Of a stretch of DNA of 64,000 bases, positions 51,601-55,530 are shown piece after piece (position 1 is the stretch's first letter; the number at the start of each line of letters is the position of its first letter). The notes below the pieces were generated by a model. The model did no database searches, had not been told where the DNA came from, and was given only the letters and a program-made list of their open reading frames with translations. The position numbers were made by a program, and so were the translations under genes. This stretch comes from Heliocidaris tuberculata (Eukaryota; Echinodermata; Echinoidea; Camarodonta; Echinometridae), in NCBI GenBank assembly GCA_025618425.1, contig CM046835.1:17938995-18002994 (forward strand), written 5' to 3'.

Positions 51601-53995
51601 AAGTCCTAGTGGTAAATCGTATGTTACAATAAACCTACTACAAGTCTAGAAAACCTGGAAATGAGTTCACGAACAAGTGCATTGATAGCAGCCGCACAGA
51701 GAATGCGTCGGATACTTCTGTATTGACTTTGAACTCACATTCAACTACACTTGATTGATTGGAATTTAAATGTCACACAATAGCCCATCAGCTAGGCCAT
51801 CAATCACTCCTCGCCCCTCTACATTCCTTCTTATTCAATCAATGTGCAAGACTGGTAATTTCTTCTCTTGGAATACAGGATAGACAGTAATATCTAATCC
51901 AGGAGTTTGTAAGTTTGAGAAGTGGTAAAGTGGAAGAACACTTCACAGAACTTCTATTTCTTGCATCATATGATCTGTGAGGCAAAATTTGGGTCCCTTT
52001 TGGAATTTGGACTTATTTTTAACCTCATTTATTTATTGCCAATTTTTTATTTAAATTTGTTCTTCTTTCTTTCCATAACTTTTTTGTTGTTGCTCTTCGG
52101 GTTTATTTCTCCCTCTTTTATTTTCACCCTCTCTTACTATGTAAAGATTACAACATTTTATATACTATGTAGATTCATTCAATATACAGTGTATAAAAAA
52201 AATTTAAAGTGTATTTGTATAATGAAACAACCAAGTCGAAAACTAAAAAAAATAATTTTTAATACATTTATCATTCTCTACATTCTAGTCTAAATCTAAC
52301 TCCTAATAGTTTTCAGCATTTGATGTCAATTTTTGCATGTTATTCCATTATACCCTGTTGCGTACAGATATAATCACTATTGGACTTGCTCTTTATACTA
52401 ATTCTGTGATAGTTTGGGATGGAGTAATGGAAAATATTTATTATTATACAAATAATTCATGTTTGCGAGTGCATTAGTGAATATGCACTGCACCATTGTT
52501 AAGTCACATTGGGATAATGAACAAGACTTGTCGAGATCATTATCCATCTTATTGTGACTTAACTGAGTGCAGTTCATATCACTAATGCTCAAGCCACAAA
52601 ACATGAATTATTTGTTTTATAAAACGGGTCAACAATATGAATAAAAAGTAAAAAAATTGGTTTCAAACCCCATAAAAATCGCAGTCAAGGAGGCCGCCAT
52701 TTGCTTTCCTTGATGACATCACATTAAGCGCAGCCAAAAAGTATAATGCGTGTTTCAGTGTGCGCATCAAATTCCTTGCCATGGCCTTCCTATATGAAAC
52801 TACGCGCATTTCATCGCGTCTTAAGTTTGTACGCGCCAGAGGTACGCATAAGCGCATCTCAGCCGAGCATTCTCGCTTTTTGCCGTGGGTTATCACTTTT
52901 TGATGGGAACTTTTTTGCACGGTCATGACGATAAGAAAGAAAAATGCACGGTCACGTGCTGTAATATGACCAATGAGAATGCCTACATCCTAGAAACCGT
53001 TTTATAAACCAAAATAAAATGATATCCAGTGGGTTAACAGAATTTTACCAATCAGTCAGTCACTAACCTGTTCTGTAGTTAGCTCCCTGCAGATAGGTCC
53101 CAAAGTTAGCCAGCTCCGGTCCCATCCTCCACTCATCCGAACCACAGTACTCCCCGATGTTCGAGAATACCTGATGATTGTGGACATACTGACCAGTCAG
53201 GATGCTGCTCCGTGATGGACAGCACATGGGCGTGGTCACAAAGGCGTTGGTGAACTCCGCCCCTTGGCTTCCCAGGTGGAAGCGAGTTTTATTCATGGCA
53301 GTCATGGAACCTGAATGATCGTTGAAGAGAAATCATGCAATTACATCTCCTTCCCCTTGCTTTTTCTAAAAATGGACAATGTATGATCCACTGTGGATGT
53401 ATCTTATAGAGATTATTATAAAACATGTCTTGTAATAATTTCTCATGCATCACAAAACTTTTAAGAAAATCTCCAATAATCATACAATCATTTTGTGATA
53501 ATGATTCTTTTACACTAGCTTGCAATCCTTACTCTTCCTATAAGAATTATCAAATTTGGCAAAGAAGCTGAGAATTAGTGAGAAACATTAGAGGCACTCT
53601 ATTATCATCAAAGAAGCCATCTGGATTCCTGGTCAACAGTTTGTCATGTCTTTTGAAGGTTGCATGACACCTTTATTGAAAAAATGGCTCCATAAAGTGC
53701 CAAACAGGGGGAAATCAGGAAACTGCCATAAAATTGGGATCCCTGCAATGATGATGTCATTGTGCTCACCTAGTACAACATCCTGGTCATCAGTGAGTAC
53801 CAAGATAATGTTGGGTTTCCTTGATGATGACCCAGAGACAGGAGGAAGGAAACTCAGCCTCTGATGCCCTCTTGAACGTGACCTGTCTTTGACCTCCGAC
53901 CTCTCCTTGACCTTTGATTTTGACCTACTTTCCACTTGAGATGTGACAAGGCATAATAAGATGGCTAGTAGCCACAATGTATTGTTCATTTCCAT
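2105..53995 (-). CDS. SULF: Extracellular heparan sulfate 6-O-endosulfatase, 15 coding exons, C-terminal end unresolved
   Basis: The product is expected to act at the cell surface and in the matrix, removing 6-O-sulfates from heparan sulfate and so tuning growth-factor signalling; this is known for the family. The joined exons give 959 codons plus one base (vertebrate SULF1/2 are about 870 residues). Visible in order: signal peptide 1-22; R/K/S/E-rich segment 23-60; sulfatase domain about 61-435 with metal ligands in TDDQD (68-72), the formylglycine site CCPSR (105-109) and DHGYHLGQF (335-343); hydrophilic domain about 436-840; C-terminal Cys-rich domain about 841-959. PHGPED (243-248), NEDKHW (273-278) and SVDD (307-310) match SULF proteins rather than lysosomal sulfatases. 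All 14 internal junctions are GT/AG and phase-compatible. Introns range from 220 bases to 18.9 kb. No frameshift or premature stop was seen, so the gene looks intact. It is presumably the single pre-vertebrate SULF, but paralogues outside the window cannot be excluded. Confidence 0.93.
2661..2722 (+). mobile_element. Short MITE, GAGAGCCAGAAGGGC family
   Basis: Inverted arms GAGAGCCATTAACTC and GAGTTAATGCCCTTCTGGCTCTC; the left arm lacks the AGAAGGGC block. It lies about 25 bases past the donor of SULF exon 14. Related copies are at 34.46, 44.18, 45.90, 47.38 and 50.26 kb. Confidence 0.6.
2745..2893 (-). CDS. SULF: SULF coding exon 14: conserved Cys-rich C-terminal domain
   Basis: Encodes residues 867-915. 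It reads [20 protein letters not shown] then [20 protein letters not shown], a near match to the vertebrate SULF C-terminal block with [22 protein letters not shown]. Sequons lie at N877 and N887; Cys 870, 872, 882 and 895 are visible. The exon ends on a codon boundary at HQ|GTTAGT. The readable sequence beyond the donor derives from a MITE and is not coding. Confidence 0.95.
2894..3252 (-). other. SULF intron 13 (359 bases)
   Basis: Contains a short TC run and poly-T stretches. Nothing else was recognised. Confidence 0.8.
3253..3422 (-). CDS. SULF: SULF coding exon 13: basic stretch and start of C-terminal domain
   Basis: Encodes residues 810-865 plus split codons. A lysine-rich run, [13 protein letters not shown] (822-834), precedes [18 protein letters not shown], which matches EECSLPGLTCFTHDNNHW of vertebrate SULFs; the exon ends KTPPFWT. 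C843 and C850 are conserved. The acceptor is TCATTCAG and the donor GGACTG|GTAAGA. Confidence 0.94.
3423..4184 (-). other. SULF intron 12 (762 bases)
   Basis: Purine-rich on the plus strand with short GA runs. No transposon boundary or other element was recognised. Confidence 0.8.
4185..4849 (-). CDS. SULF: SULF coding exon 12: large acidic hydrophilic-domain exon
   Basis: The longest coding exon (665 bases), residues 588-808 plus two bases. The first 40 residues ([20 protein letters not shown] and onward) form a probable amphipathic coiled coil matching the AWKDHK... segment of vertebrate SULFs. Acidic clusters follow: [15 protein letters not shown] (648-662), [11 protein letters not shown] (698-708), [12 protein letters not shown] (756-767) and [20 protein letters not shown] (775-794). 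REECTC (745-750) corresponds to the vertebrate EECSC pair, so roughly 110 residues before it have no vertebrate counterpart. The acidic run after it stands where vertebrate proteins are basic. The acceptor is CTGTTCAG and the donor GCAGAG|GTGAGT. Confidence 0.93.
5070..5221 (-). CDS. SULF: SULF coding exon 11: hydrophilic domain
   Basis: Encodes residues 538-587. It begins [20 protein letters not shown] and ends [15 protein letters not shown], the counterpart of the KCFILPNDSIHCERE block in vertebrate SULFs, with C574 and C584 and a sequon at N579. The donor GAG|GTAAGA and acceptor GTATACAG are good. Phase 0 at the 3' end joins directly to VFASRQAW of exon 12. Confidence 0.93.
5222..5641 (-). 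other. SULF intron 10 (420 bases)
   Basis: AT-rich. No repeat or regulatory signal was recognised. Confidence 0.8.
5642..5828 (-). CDS. SULF: SULF coding exon 10: basic part of hydrophilic domain
   Basis: Encodes residues 475-536 plus one base. It has four cysteines (478, 491, 499, 501), [15 protein letters not shown] and the strongly basic [14 protein letters not shown] (516-529). In vertebrate SULFs the basic hydrophilic domain binds heparan sulfate and carries proprotein-convertase sites; R-X-X-R patterns occur here, but cleavage is only inferred. The acceptor is TCTACAG and the donor CGAGG|GTATGT. Confidence 0.92.
5890..6303 (+). repeat. Dispersed repeat, copy B, interrupted by a MITE
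   Basis: Matches copy A (1-180) up to 6106 and resumes after the MITE with AGAGCATGTGTTGTAGAA at 6264 onward (copy A: AGAGCATGTGTCATAGAA). The right boundary is approximate. Confidence 0.65.
6107..6262 (+). mobile_element. 156-bp MITE with about 40-bp terminal inverted repeats
   Basis: Begins GGTGCCGTTGCATAAAACTT and ends with the near-exact reverse complement AAGTCTTTATGCAATGGCACC; the arms also share TATTATAGTAACTTTG. Flanked by CAG on both sides (6104-6106 and 6263-6265). Copy A shows the matching empty site with a single CAG, giving a 3-bp target duplication. Non-autonomous; its transposase family cannot be assigned here. Confidence 0.85.
6312..6552 (+). mobile_element. hAT-like MITE with perfect 8-bp target duplication
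   Basis: Flanked on both sides by CAGATCAT (6304-6311 and 6553-6560). The termini are imperfect inverted repeats: left CATGCGCGTACTGAGGG, right CCTGGGTATGCCACTG (reverse complement CAGTGGCATACCCAGG). The 8-bp duplication and CA..GTGGC-type ends are typical of hAT elements. The interior holds a G homopolymer and no coding capacity. Confidence 0.85.
6806..6923 (-). CDS. SULF: SULF coding exon 9: start of hydrophilic domain
   Basis: Encodes residues 436-474 and ends on a codon boundary. Cysteines at 461 and 470 sit in KEQCKHPD and QPPCKWGQ, matching the ELCQQ...ACEQPGQKWQC region of vertebrate SULFs. The donor is GACAG|GTCAGA. Charged throughout with no hydrophobic core, as expected after the sulfatase fold. 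Confidence 0.9.
7385..7450 (-). CDS. SULF: SULF coding exon 8 (66 bases)
   Basis: Encodes residues 414-434 plus split codons. It includes [19 protein letters not shown], corresponding to the KIWRDTFLVERG block that closes the sulfatase domain in vertebrate SULFs. The donor AAAAC|GTAAGT is a perfect GTAAGT. The acceptor GATAGCAAG has a weak pyrimidine tract but gives the only phase that joins exon 7 to exon 9. Confidence 0.88.
7851..7970 (-). CDS. SULF: SULF coding exon 7: end of catalytic fold
   Basis: Encodes residues 374-412 plus split codons. It reads [20 protein letters not shown] then [15 protein letters not shown], matching the family block with [14 protein letters not shown] and PPDVDGKS. 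The acceptor is AATGTAG and the donor TCAAA|GTGAGT, the latter a consensus splice site. Length of 120 bases is frame-neutral. Confidence 0.93.
7971..8654 (-). other. SULF intron 6 (684 bases)
   Basis: Holds a degenerate tRNA-like SINE copy around 8125-8225 and a purine-rich stretch on the plus strand at 8430-8600 next to exon 6. Confidence 0.8.
8125..8225 (+). repeat. Degenerate tRNA-like SINE copy
   Basis: Box-B-like AGTTTAAGTCCTGGTCTGA is followed by TATGTCCTTAGACAAGGCAT and CATTTGCCTC...GCCCAGG, paralleling the copies at 36.0, 40.4 and 43.5 kb. Box A is not recognisable. Confidence 0.5.
8655..8830 (-). CDS. SULF: SULF coding exon 6: DHGYHLGQF metal and active-site segment
   Basis: Encodes residues 315-372 plus two bases of Arg373. 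It reads [20 protein letters not shown] (322-341) and then [20 protein letters not shown] (341-360). D335 and H336 are the conserved second Asp-His pair of sulfatases, and the K-G-K-S segment is the substrate-sulfate-binding lysine region of the family. The acceptor is strongly pyrimidine-rich (CTTTCACACAG) and the donor is ATTAG|GTGAGT. Confidence 0.94.
9019..9372. repeat. Long AAT/AAC trinucleotide array (about 350 bp)
   Basis: Mostly AAT units with dispersed AAC and AAATAT interruptions. The last 65 bases or so are nearly pure AAT. It lies 190 bases from SULF exon 6 on the intron side. The long homopolymeric open frames through it are artefacts. Confidence 0.95.
11148..11459. repeat. Long GAA·TTC array, about 70 uninterrupted units
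   Basis: Roughly 214 bases are pure GAA up to 11361. GGA-interrupted GAA and GGA runs follow, then further purine-rich sequence to about 11590. On the transcribed strand of SULF it is TTC in the RNA. The E, K, L and S homopolymer open frames across it are not genes. Confidence 0.97.
11554..11722. repeat. GA-rich simple repeats
   Basis: AG dinucleotide runs at about 11563-11582 and 11701-11721, separated by a G run and AT-rich sequence. A decayed hAT-like left end (CAGTGGTGTATCCAG) follows at 11746. Confidence 0.85.
12481..12498 (+). repeat. C homopolymer (18 bases)
   Basis: An uninterrupted C run immediately upstream of the 150-bp MITE. Confidence 0.95.
12517..12666 (+). mobile_element. 150-bp MITE with perfect 26-bp terminal inverted repeats
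   Basis: The left arm 12517-12542 (TAGTCTAGTTCTGGACGTTT...) is an exact reverse complement of 12641-12666. Flanked by the 9-bp direct repeat CAGAGAGAA at 12508-12516 and 12667-12675. An inner palindrome built on CCTCTGATTC lies at 12543-12568. A duplication of 9-10 bp resembles Mutator-type transposition, but the family is uncertain. Perfect arms suggest a recent insertion. Confidence 0.88.
12692..12755. repeat. CA/C composite microsatellite
   Basis: CA dinucleotides alternate with C runs in three blocks. Confidence 0.9.
15436..15586 (-). CDS. SULF: SULF coding exon 5: sulfatase domain
   Basis: Encodes residues 265-314 after a split Arg codon and ends on a codon boundary. It contains [12 protein letters not shown] (268-279) and [18 protein letters not shown] (297-314), matching the family blocks NYAPNMDKHWI and LQRKRLQTLMSVDDSVE. 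The acceptor is GTCTTCCAG and the donor AAAAG|GTGACT. Reading past the donor soon leaves family similarity. Confidence 0.94.
16610..16800. repeat. TC-rich low-complexity tract
   Basis: CT/CCT-rich sequence with several short pure TC runs. The open frames through it are compositional. Confidence 0.85.
17264..17320. repeat. G run followed by GA repeats
   Basis: A 10-base G run and then AGAGAG units in a longer purine-rich tract (17220-17520). Confidence 0.85.
17646..17716. repeat. GA dinucleotide array
   Basis: About 15 AG units followed by interrupted GA-rich sequence. Confidence 0.92.
18620..18825. repeat. CT/CCCTCT array
   Basis: Pyrimidine-only tract of about 200 bases with repeated CCCTCT and CACTCTCCCTCT units. 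Confidence 0.9.
19441..19521. repeat. AT dinucleotide array (about 80 bp)
   Basis: Nearly pure TA repeats with one TAGT interruption near 19460. Confidence 0.95.
20242..20285. repeat. Small perfect hairpin, AAGGAGGT type
   Basis: CAAGGAGGT and ACCTCCTTG flank a CTAGGCCTAG palindromic centre, with TTAA-like outer bases also inverted. Similar in design to the hairpin at 55.48 kb. Confidence 0.7.
20986..21519 (+). mobile_element. Palindromic MITE of about 535 bp
   Basis: Left end AAAGGCAAAGTCCACCTTGA, right end GGGTGGTCTTTCCCT. Long inverted arms are visible, for example TCTTGCGAGCTCCTCTCCCA near 21142 against TGGGAGAGGAGCTCGCAAGC near 21332, and TTGATTGATT-type blocks. It belongs to the same superfamily as the elements at 28.87 and 61.37 kb but lacks an intact TTAA at either edge, so it is probably older. 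Confidence 0.75.
28330..28870 (+). repeat. Tandem duplication, units 1 and 2 (about 260 bp each)
   Basis: TTTTCTACAAATCAATCC recurs at about 28370 and 28600, with CAACTGGGATATTGCC / TAAACTGGGATATTGCC and GAGGGACCCACTCTCAGGT / AAGGACCCACTTTCAGGT in register. A third, more diverged unit starts at 28855 and is split by a MITE. Function unknown. Confidence 0.75.
28874..29462 (+). mobile_element. Palindromic 589-bp MITE with TTAA target duplication
   Basis: Flanked by TTAA at 28870-28873 and 29463-29466. Ends AGGCCAAGTCCACACTAATA and TATTAGTGTGGACATGGCCT. The arms are near-identical inverted copies (for example TGAGTGTGTGACATCATC on the right), folding around a centre near 29160. The TTAA duplication fits piggyBac-type transposition. 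A 37-bp patch in the right arm is foreign to the element. Confidence 0.9.
29463..29590 (+). repeat. Tandem duplication, remainder of unit 3
   Basis: After the MITE the sequence resumes with TTCATGAGGACCCCATTTCCAGGTC-like similarity to units 1 and 2, so the element is inserted inside the third unit. Confidence 0.6.
31068..31330 (+). repeat. Probable interspersed repeat headed by AAT units
   Basis: Starts with AAT units and TATTGTATTTATTTAGTGCA, then GGGCTTTACAATG and CAAGTGTGCACCATCTCCAC. I recognise this layout as a common invertebrate interspersed repeat, but there is no second full copy in the window, so the call rests on memory. Confidence 0.45.
31425..31530. repeat. TC dinucleotide array
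   Basis: CT repeats with a C run near 31450 and a CTC triplet run at the end. Confidence 0.93.
32412..32470. repeat. GGA trinucleotide array
   Basis: About 18 uninterrupted GGA units. Confidence 0.93.
33269..33439 (-). CDS. SULF: SULF coding exon 4: sulfatase domain with PHGPED motif
   Basis: Encodes residues 208-263 plus split codons. It includes [27 protein letters not shown] and [12 protein letters not shown] (242-253). The PHGPED segment is characteristic of the SULF active-site region (vertebrate SULF1: APHGPEDSAPQ). The acceptor GGTACAG and donor CACAG|GTAGGT fit, and the length of 171 bases keeps frame. Confidence 0.94.
33440..34009 (-). other. SULF intron 3 (570 bases)
   Basis: Contains a GTTTT-rich low-complexity run followed by a T/G homopolymer tract near 33898-33949 on the plus strand. 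Otherwise AT-rich with no recognisable feature. Confidence 0.8.
34010..34160 (-). CDS. SULF: SULF coding exon 3: sulfatase domain
   Basis: Encodes residues 158-206 plus split codons. It contains [17 protein letters not shown] (159-175), then a [14 protein letters not shown] stretch with an N-Y-T sequon at N189. These closely parallel the FGKYLNEY...PPGW...NSRFYNYT block of vertebrate SULF1/2. The acceptor is TTTCCAG and the donor CACAG|GTATCA. Confidence 0.94.
34461..34542 (+). mobile_element. Short MITE, GAGAGCCAGAAGGGC family
   Basis: Arms GTCTGCTGAGGGTCAAAAGG and CCCCTTCTGGCTCTTGACAG are imperfect inverted repeats in the same pattern as the 45.90 kb copy. Confidence 0.6.
35277..35315. repeat. 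TC dinucleotide array
   Basis: About 11 pure TC units plus interrupted ones. Confidence 0.9.
36025..36290 (+). repeat. tRNA-derived SINE
   Basis: An A-box-like TACTTGAGTGG at 36037-36047 and a B-box-like GAGTTCAAGCCC at 36072-36083 are correctly spaced. They are followed by the family body ATGTCCTCTGGCAAG...CCATACCCAGGAG. Too degenerate to be a working tRNA gene. Ends are approximate. Confidence 0.65.
36822..36870. repeat. TC dinucleotide array
   Basis: About 19 TC units. Confidence 0.92.
37679..37692 (+). repeat. C homopolymer
   Basis: A run of about 14 C. Confidence 0.9.
38379..38416. repeat. CAGA tetranucleotide array
   Basis: About eight CAGA units. Confidence 0.93.
38905..39125. promoter_or_regulatory. 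CpG-dense patch with a long hairpin
   Basis: About 20 CpG in 220 bases, far above the surrounding AT-rich intron. Inside, GATAGAG/CTCTATC (39027-39033 and 39076-39082) and CGAACC/GGTTCG (39043-39048 and 39064-39069) can form a nested hairpin. It could be an unmethylated regulatory patch, a transposon fragment or a structured RNA; the sequence does not decide. Confidence 0.3.
39548..39588. repeat. AT dinucleotide array
   Basis: About 20 AT units. Confidence 0.95.
40391..40505 (+). repeat. tRNA-derived SINE copy
   Basis: B-box GGTTCAAATCC at 40433-40443, preceded by TGAGTGGAATAGTGG-like sequence and followed by CTCTTCACCCAGGAGTAGGAA, as in the copies at 36.0 and 43.5 kb. Confidence 0.6.
43480..43627 (-). 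repeat. tRNA-derived SINE copy, inverted
   Basis: On the minus strand, AGTAGATAAGTCAGCGG (A-box region), GGGTTTTCATTCC (B-box region, 43578-43566), GTCCTTTGGCAAGGCATTAA and CGACCCAGGTAAGGAAAATG follow in the order seen in the other copies. Confidence 0.65.
44175..44241 (+). mobile_element. Short MITE, GAGAGCCAGAAGGGC family
   Basis: Arms AGAGCCTGAAGGGCAT and ATGCCTTTCTGACTCTCATC are imperfect inverted repeats; a member of the six-copy family. Confidence 0.6.
44439..44582 (+). mobile_element. MITE-like repeat, GTTTCATGAAAC family, copy 1
   Basis: Shares GACAAATTTGCTCTCAGCCA, ATTTCAGTAGCTTATAACA and AAGTTTCATGAAACAGGGCC with 54249-54391. The termini are partly inverted (ACTTTCATAAACG against GTTTCATGAAAC). 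Confidence 0.7.
45495..45588 (+). repeat. Dispersed repeat, copy C (left part)
   Basis: GATATTTGCTCCAGGCGCTA and TTTCATCAGGGA parallel copy A at 8-34. It continues after the hAT-like insertion at 45810-45898 with GCAATTACCATTAGAGCACA. Confidence 0.55.
45589..45809 (+). mobile_element. hAT-like MITE (221 bp) with perfect 8-bp target duplication
   Basis: Flanked by AGGGTCTA at 45581-45588 and 45810-45817. Ends CATGGGCGCAAATCC and GGATTTGCGCCACTG (reverse complement CAGTGGCGCAAATCC). The interior is dominated by T, G and C homopolymers (45629-45694 and 45756-45782) with no coding capacity. Resembles the element at 6312-6552. Confidence 0.88.
45896..45985 (+). mobile_element. Short MITE, best copy of the GAGAGCCAGAAGGGC family
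   Basis: Arms GTCTGTTGAGATCCAGAAGG (45897 on) and GCCCTTCTGACTCTCAACAG (45962 on) pair at 19 of 22 positions; TTAATTAATAT-type sequence lies at the centre. It directly abuts the end of dispersed repeat copy C. Confidence 0.7.
47383..47455 (+). mobile_element. Short MITE, decayed family copy
   Basis: Right arm TTAACACCCTTCTGGCACCA matches the family; the left arm is recognisable only as CTGCTGTGAGC. Confidence 0.45.
49421..49830 (+). mobile_element. Foldback element of GGTTCGTAATTCCGAA repeats
   Basis: The left half carries many variants of GGTTCATAATTCTGAA in forward orientation. The right half carries the same motif inverted (TTCGGAATTACGAACC). The outer ends mirror each other: CGTTTTTCCAAAGGTTCATA against the reverse complement of TATGAACCTTCGGAAAAACA. 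The open frame across it is compositional. Confidence 0.85.
50258..50281 (+). mobile_element. Single arm of the short GAGAGCCAGAAGGGC MITE
   Basis: TTTGAGAGCCAGAAGGGCAT stands alone; no inverted partner was seen within 150 bases. Confidence 0.45.
52441..52615. mobile_element. Hairpin element with about 70-bp arms
   Basis: AAATAATTCATGTTTGCGAG at 52449 on is inverted at 52600-52613 (CATGAATTATTT). GTTAAGTCACATTGGGATAA pairs with TTATCC...TTGTGACTTAACTG. Arms are roughly 80% complementary over about 70 bases. Confidence 0.75.
52680..52985. promoter_or_regulatory. CpG-rich patch in intron 2 with CACGTG and CCAAT motifs
   Basis: Contains GGCCGCCATTTGC (YY1-like), many CGC-type CpGs, GTCACGTGC and GACCAATGAG within 300 bases, just 3' of SULF exon 2. 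The flanks carry ATAAAACGG / CCGTTTTAT (52618 and 52994) in inverted orientation, so it may instead be a mobile element. Regulatory use is conjecture. Confidence 0.3.
53068..53310 (-). CDS. SULF: SULF coding exon 2: formylglycine catalytic site
   Basis: Encodes residues 77-156 plus the split codons at both ends. It carries PMCCPSRSS (103-111). The C-X-P-S-R signature is where sulfatase-modifying factor converts cysteine to the catalytic formylglycine, so Cys105 is the predicted catalytic residue; it is followed by LTGQYVHNH, the standard sulfatase continuation. N82 lies in an NKT sequon. The acceptor CATTCAG and donor ACAG|GTTAGT are good. The exon keeps the frame exactly (2 + 240 + 1 bases). 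Confidence 0.95.
53311..53769 (-). other. SULF intron 1 (459 bases)
   Basis: Bounded by GTGAGC and an acceptor ending ATTCAG. It interrupts codon 76 after its first base. AT-rich with no repeat or open frame of note. Confidence 0.85.
53770..53995 (-). CDS. SULF: SULF coding exon 1: start codon, signal peptide, first metal-binding residues
   Basis: Encodes residues 1-75 and the first base of codon 76. The ATG at 53995-53993 is preceded in frame by a TAG at 54017-54019, so translation cannot start further upstream unless a splice intervenes. A second ATG lies two codons later. The start [20 protein letters not shown] is a typical signal peptide. Residues 23-45 alternate basic and acidic residues with serine, an extension longer than in vertebrate SULFs. 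Residues 61-72 ([12 protein letters not shown]) open the sulfatase domain; D69 and D70 are expected calcium ligands. The donor reads CTAG|GTGAGC. Confidence 0.92.
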
Positions 53996-54121
53996 GTTTT
54001 TGGTTGTTTCTGGTGGCTAGTGCAATCAATTACAGCCAGAAAAAAGTGAACGAGGGTTCCTTTAGAGGATTTGCTCAATTTTACCTATGGAACAACAACG
54101 TTGCAAAATGGTGGTGACGAT
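53996..54121 (-). other. SULF: Candidate 5' UTR part of exon 1
   Basis: On the minus strand, a pyrimidine-rich stretch followed by TTACAG ends at 54122 and could be a splice acceptor for the leader joined to the start codon. If so, one or more non-coding first exons and the promoter lie further upstream (higher coordinates). Equally, transcription could begin nearby. There is no TATA box or other convincing start signal. This rests only on the acceptor-like sequence. Confidence 0.35.
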
Positions 54122-54248
54122 CTGTAAGAGCAAAAATGTACCAGCAACATTTATTGCCAGATCTGCAGCTAGGGGTATCAGATTGCTTCTGGATCAATTA
54201 TACTATTGATATGCATCTTGTTGACCTTCCATTGTTCTGGAGAAGTAT

Positions 54249-54391
54249 ATCTGGGGGCATTTCATCAAGTGTCTTGTCAGTGATGTTTACTGACAAATTT
54301 GCTCTCAGCCAATCAGATGCAAGGATTTCAGTAGCTTATAACAGTTATTGTAAATTGTCAGTGAAAGCAAGTTTCATGAAACGGGGCCCAG
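54249..54391 (+). mobile_element. MITE-like repeat, GTTTCATGAAAC family, copy 2
   Basis: Partner of 44439-44582. Ends GGGGGCATTTCATCAAGTG and AGTTTCATGAAACGGGGCCC are partly inverted. It lies about 130 bases upstream of the candidate SULF leader exon boundary. Confidence 0.7.
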
Positions 54392-55475
54392 ACGGCACTA
54401 CAATCTCTGCCCAGAAGATACAACTGTATGATCAAGTCTTCCAGAAGAGTAGCGCAAGATCAAAACCAGCAGATTGGCATACATCTGCTTGGGTAAAAAA
54501 TGTTTAATGATGTCCTCACTATTCCATTTTACTGGTTTCAGTCATGTTGGAGCAACAAAGAATCTGCAAAGATAGAAGAAAAATAAATTGATAAGACATA
54601 TGATTTAAATTTTGCACATATTTTTGTGATATTTAGTTAGCATAATCATTAAAAAAATATGCAAAAATGTTATAAGTATTTTATTTCATCTTGAGCCAGA
54701 GATACATTAATCAATTAATTAATCAATTAGCAGCAGTAAATATCAGAAGAGAAAGGGAAGAGAGGGAGGGGGAAAAAAGATAATAAGATAGTGTGGACTG
54801 TGTTAAATTATGAGTCTATACTGAAAAAGTGGAGAGGAGAAAAAGAAAAAAAATAACACCTGAGGAGATACAGGGCAGAAGCCAGAGAGATAGAGAAATA
54901 GAAAGAGATACAAGCAGGAAGACAGCAATTGAAGATAAAGGAAAATAATCACAAACCAATGCAAAAAGTACAGGATATATAGTTCAAGTACATAAAGGTC
55001 ATACCTCATTACAGTGGTATGCAAACCTGGGGTGGGTTCAGAGGACCGAATAAAGCAGATATCCAACCCAAAATGACAATCCCTCCCACAAACTTTTTTC
55101 CTTCCTTTCAGAGAGAAAAAAAAGCAAAAAATATTACTACCACCTGTTGGTCTCATACTTCTAAATTCTGACAAATGGCACAGCGATATCATCCATTTCT
55201 TGTCAAAACAATCATTACCAACAAACTATCGGAAAGGAAAGAACTTGACCCCAACAAAGTGTACAAACTTATCAATTTGAGCAAAATAAACAGGAGTGAA
55301 ACAAAGCACAAGTCAAAACTGGCAATGGCCAAGGGATGAGGAGATACATCCACCTGTTGTATACTATCAAGAAAAGTTTCAAAGTCAAGTTAAATCAACT
55401 GTGTCATCACTTTATTTCTCTTTCTTAATTGACTCACATTCCACCTTTTGTTTTCCTTGGCAAGGTACCTATCTG

Positions 55476-55530
55476 TCTACTAGAACCAAGGAGTTATCAC
55501 AGTTCTCTGATAACTCCTTGCTAGAACTAA
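55476..55530. repeat. Small hairpin, AAGGAGTTATCA type
   Basis: AAGGAGTTATCA and TGATAACTCCTT are exact inverted repeats around an 8-base loop, with outer CTAGAAC blocks on both sides. Confidence 0.75.

Larger units (their letters stand above)
34161..53067 (-). other. SULF intron 2 (18.9 kb)
   Basis: The largest intron. It contains tRNA-like SINE copies (36.0, 40.4 and 43.5 kb), a hAT-like MITE (45.6 kb), a foldback element (49.4 kb), several short MITEs, TC, CAGA and AT microsatellites, long T/G and C homopolymers, and two CpG-dense patches (38.9 and 52.7 kb). Open frames inside are short and unrecognised. The remaining stretches are AT-rich with nothing I can identify. Confidence 0.8.
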
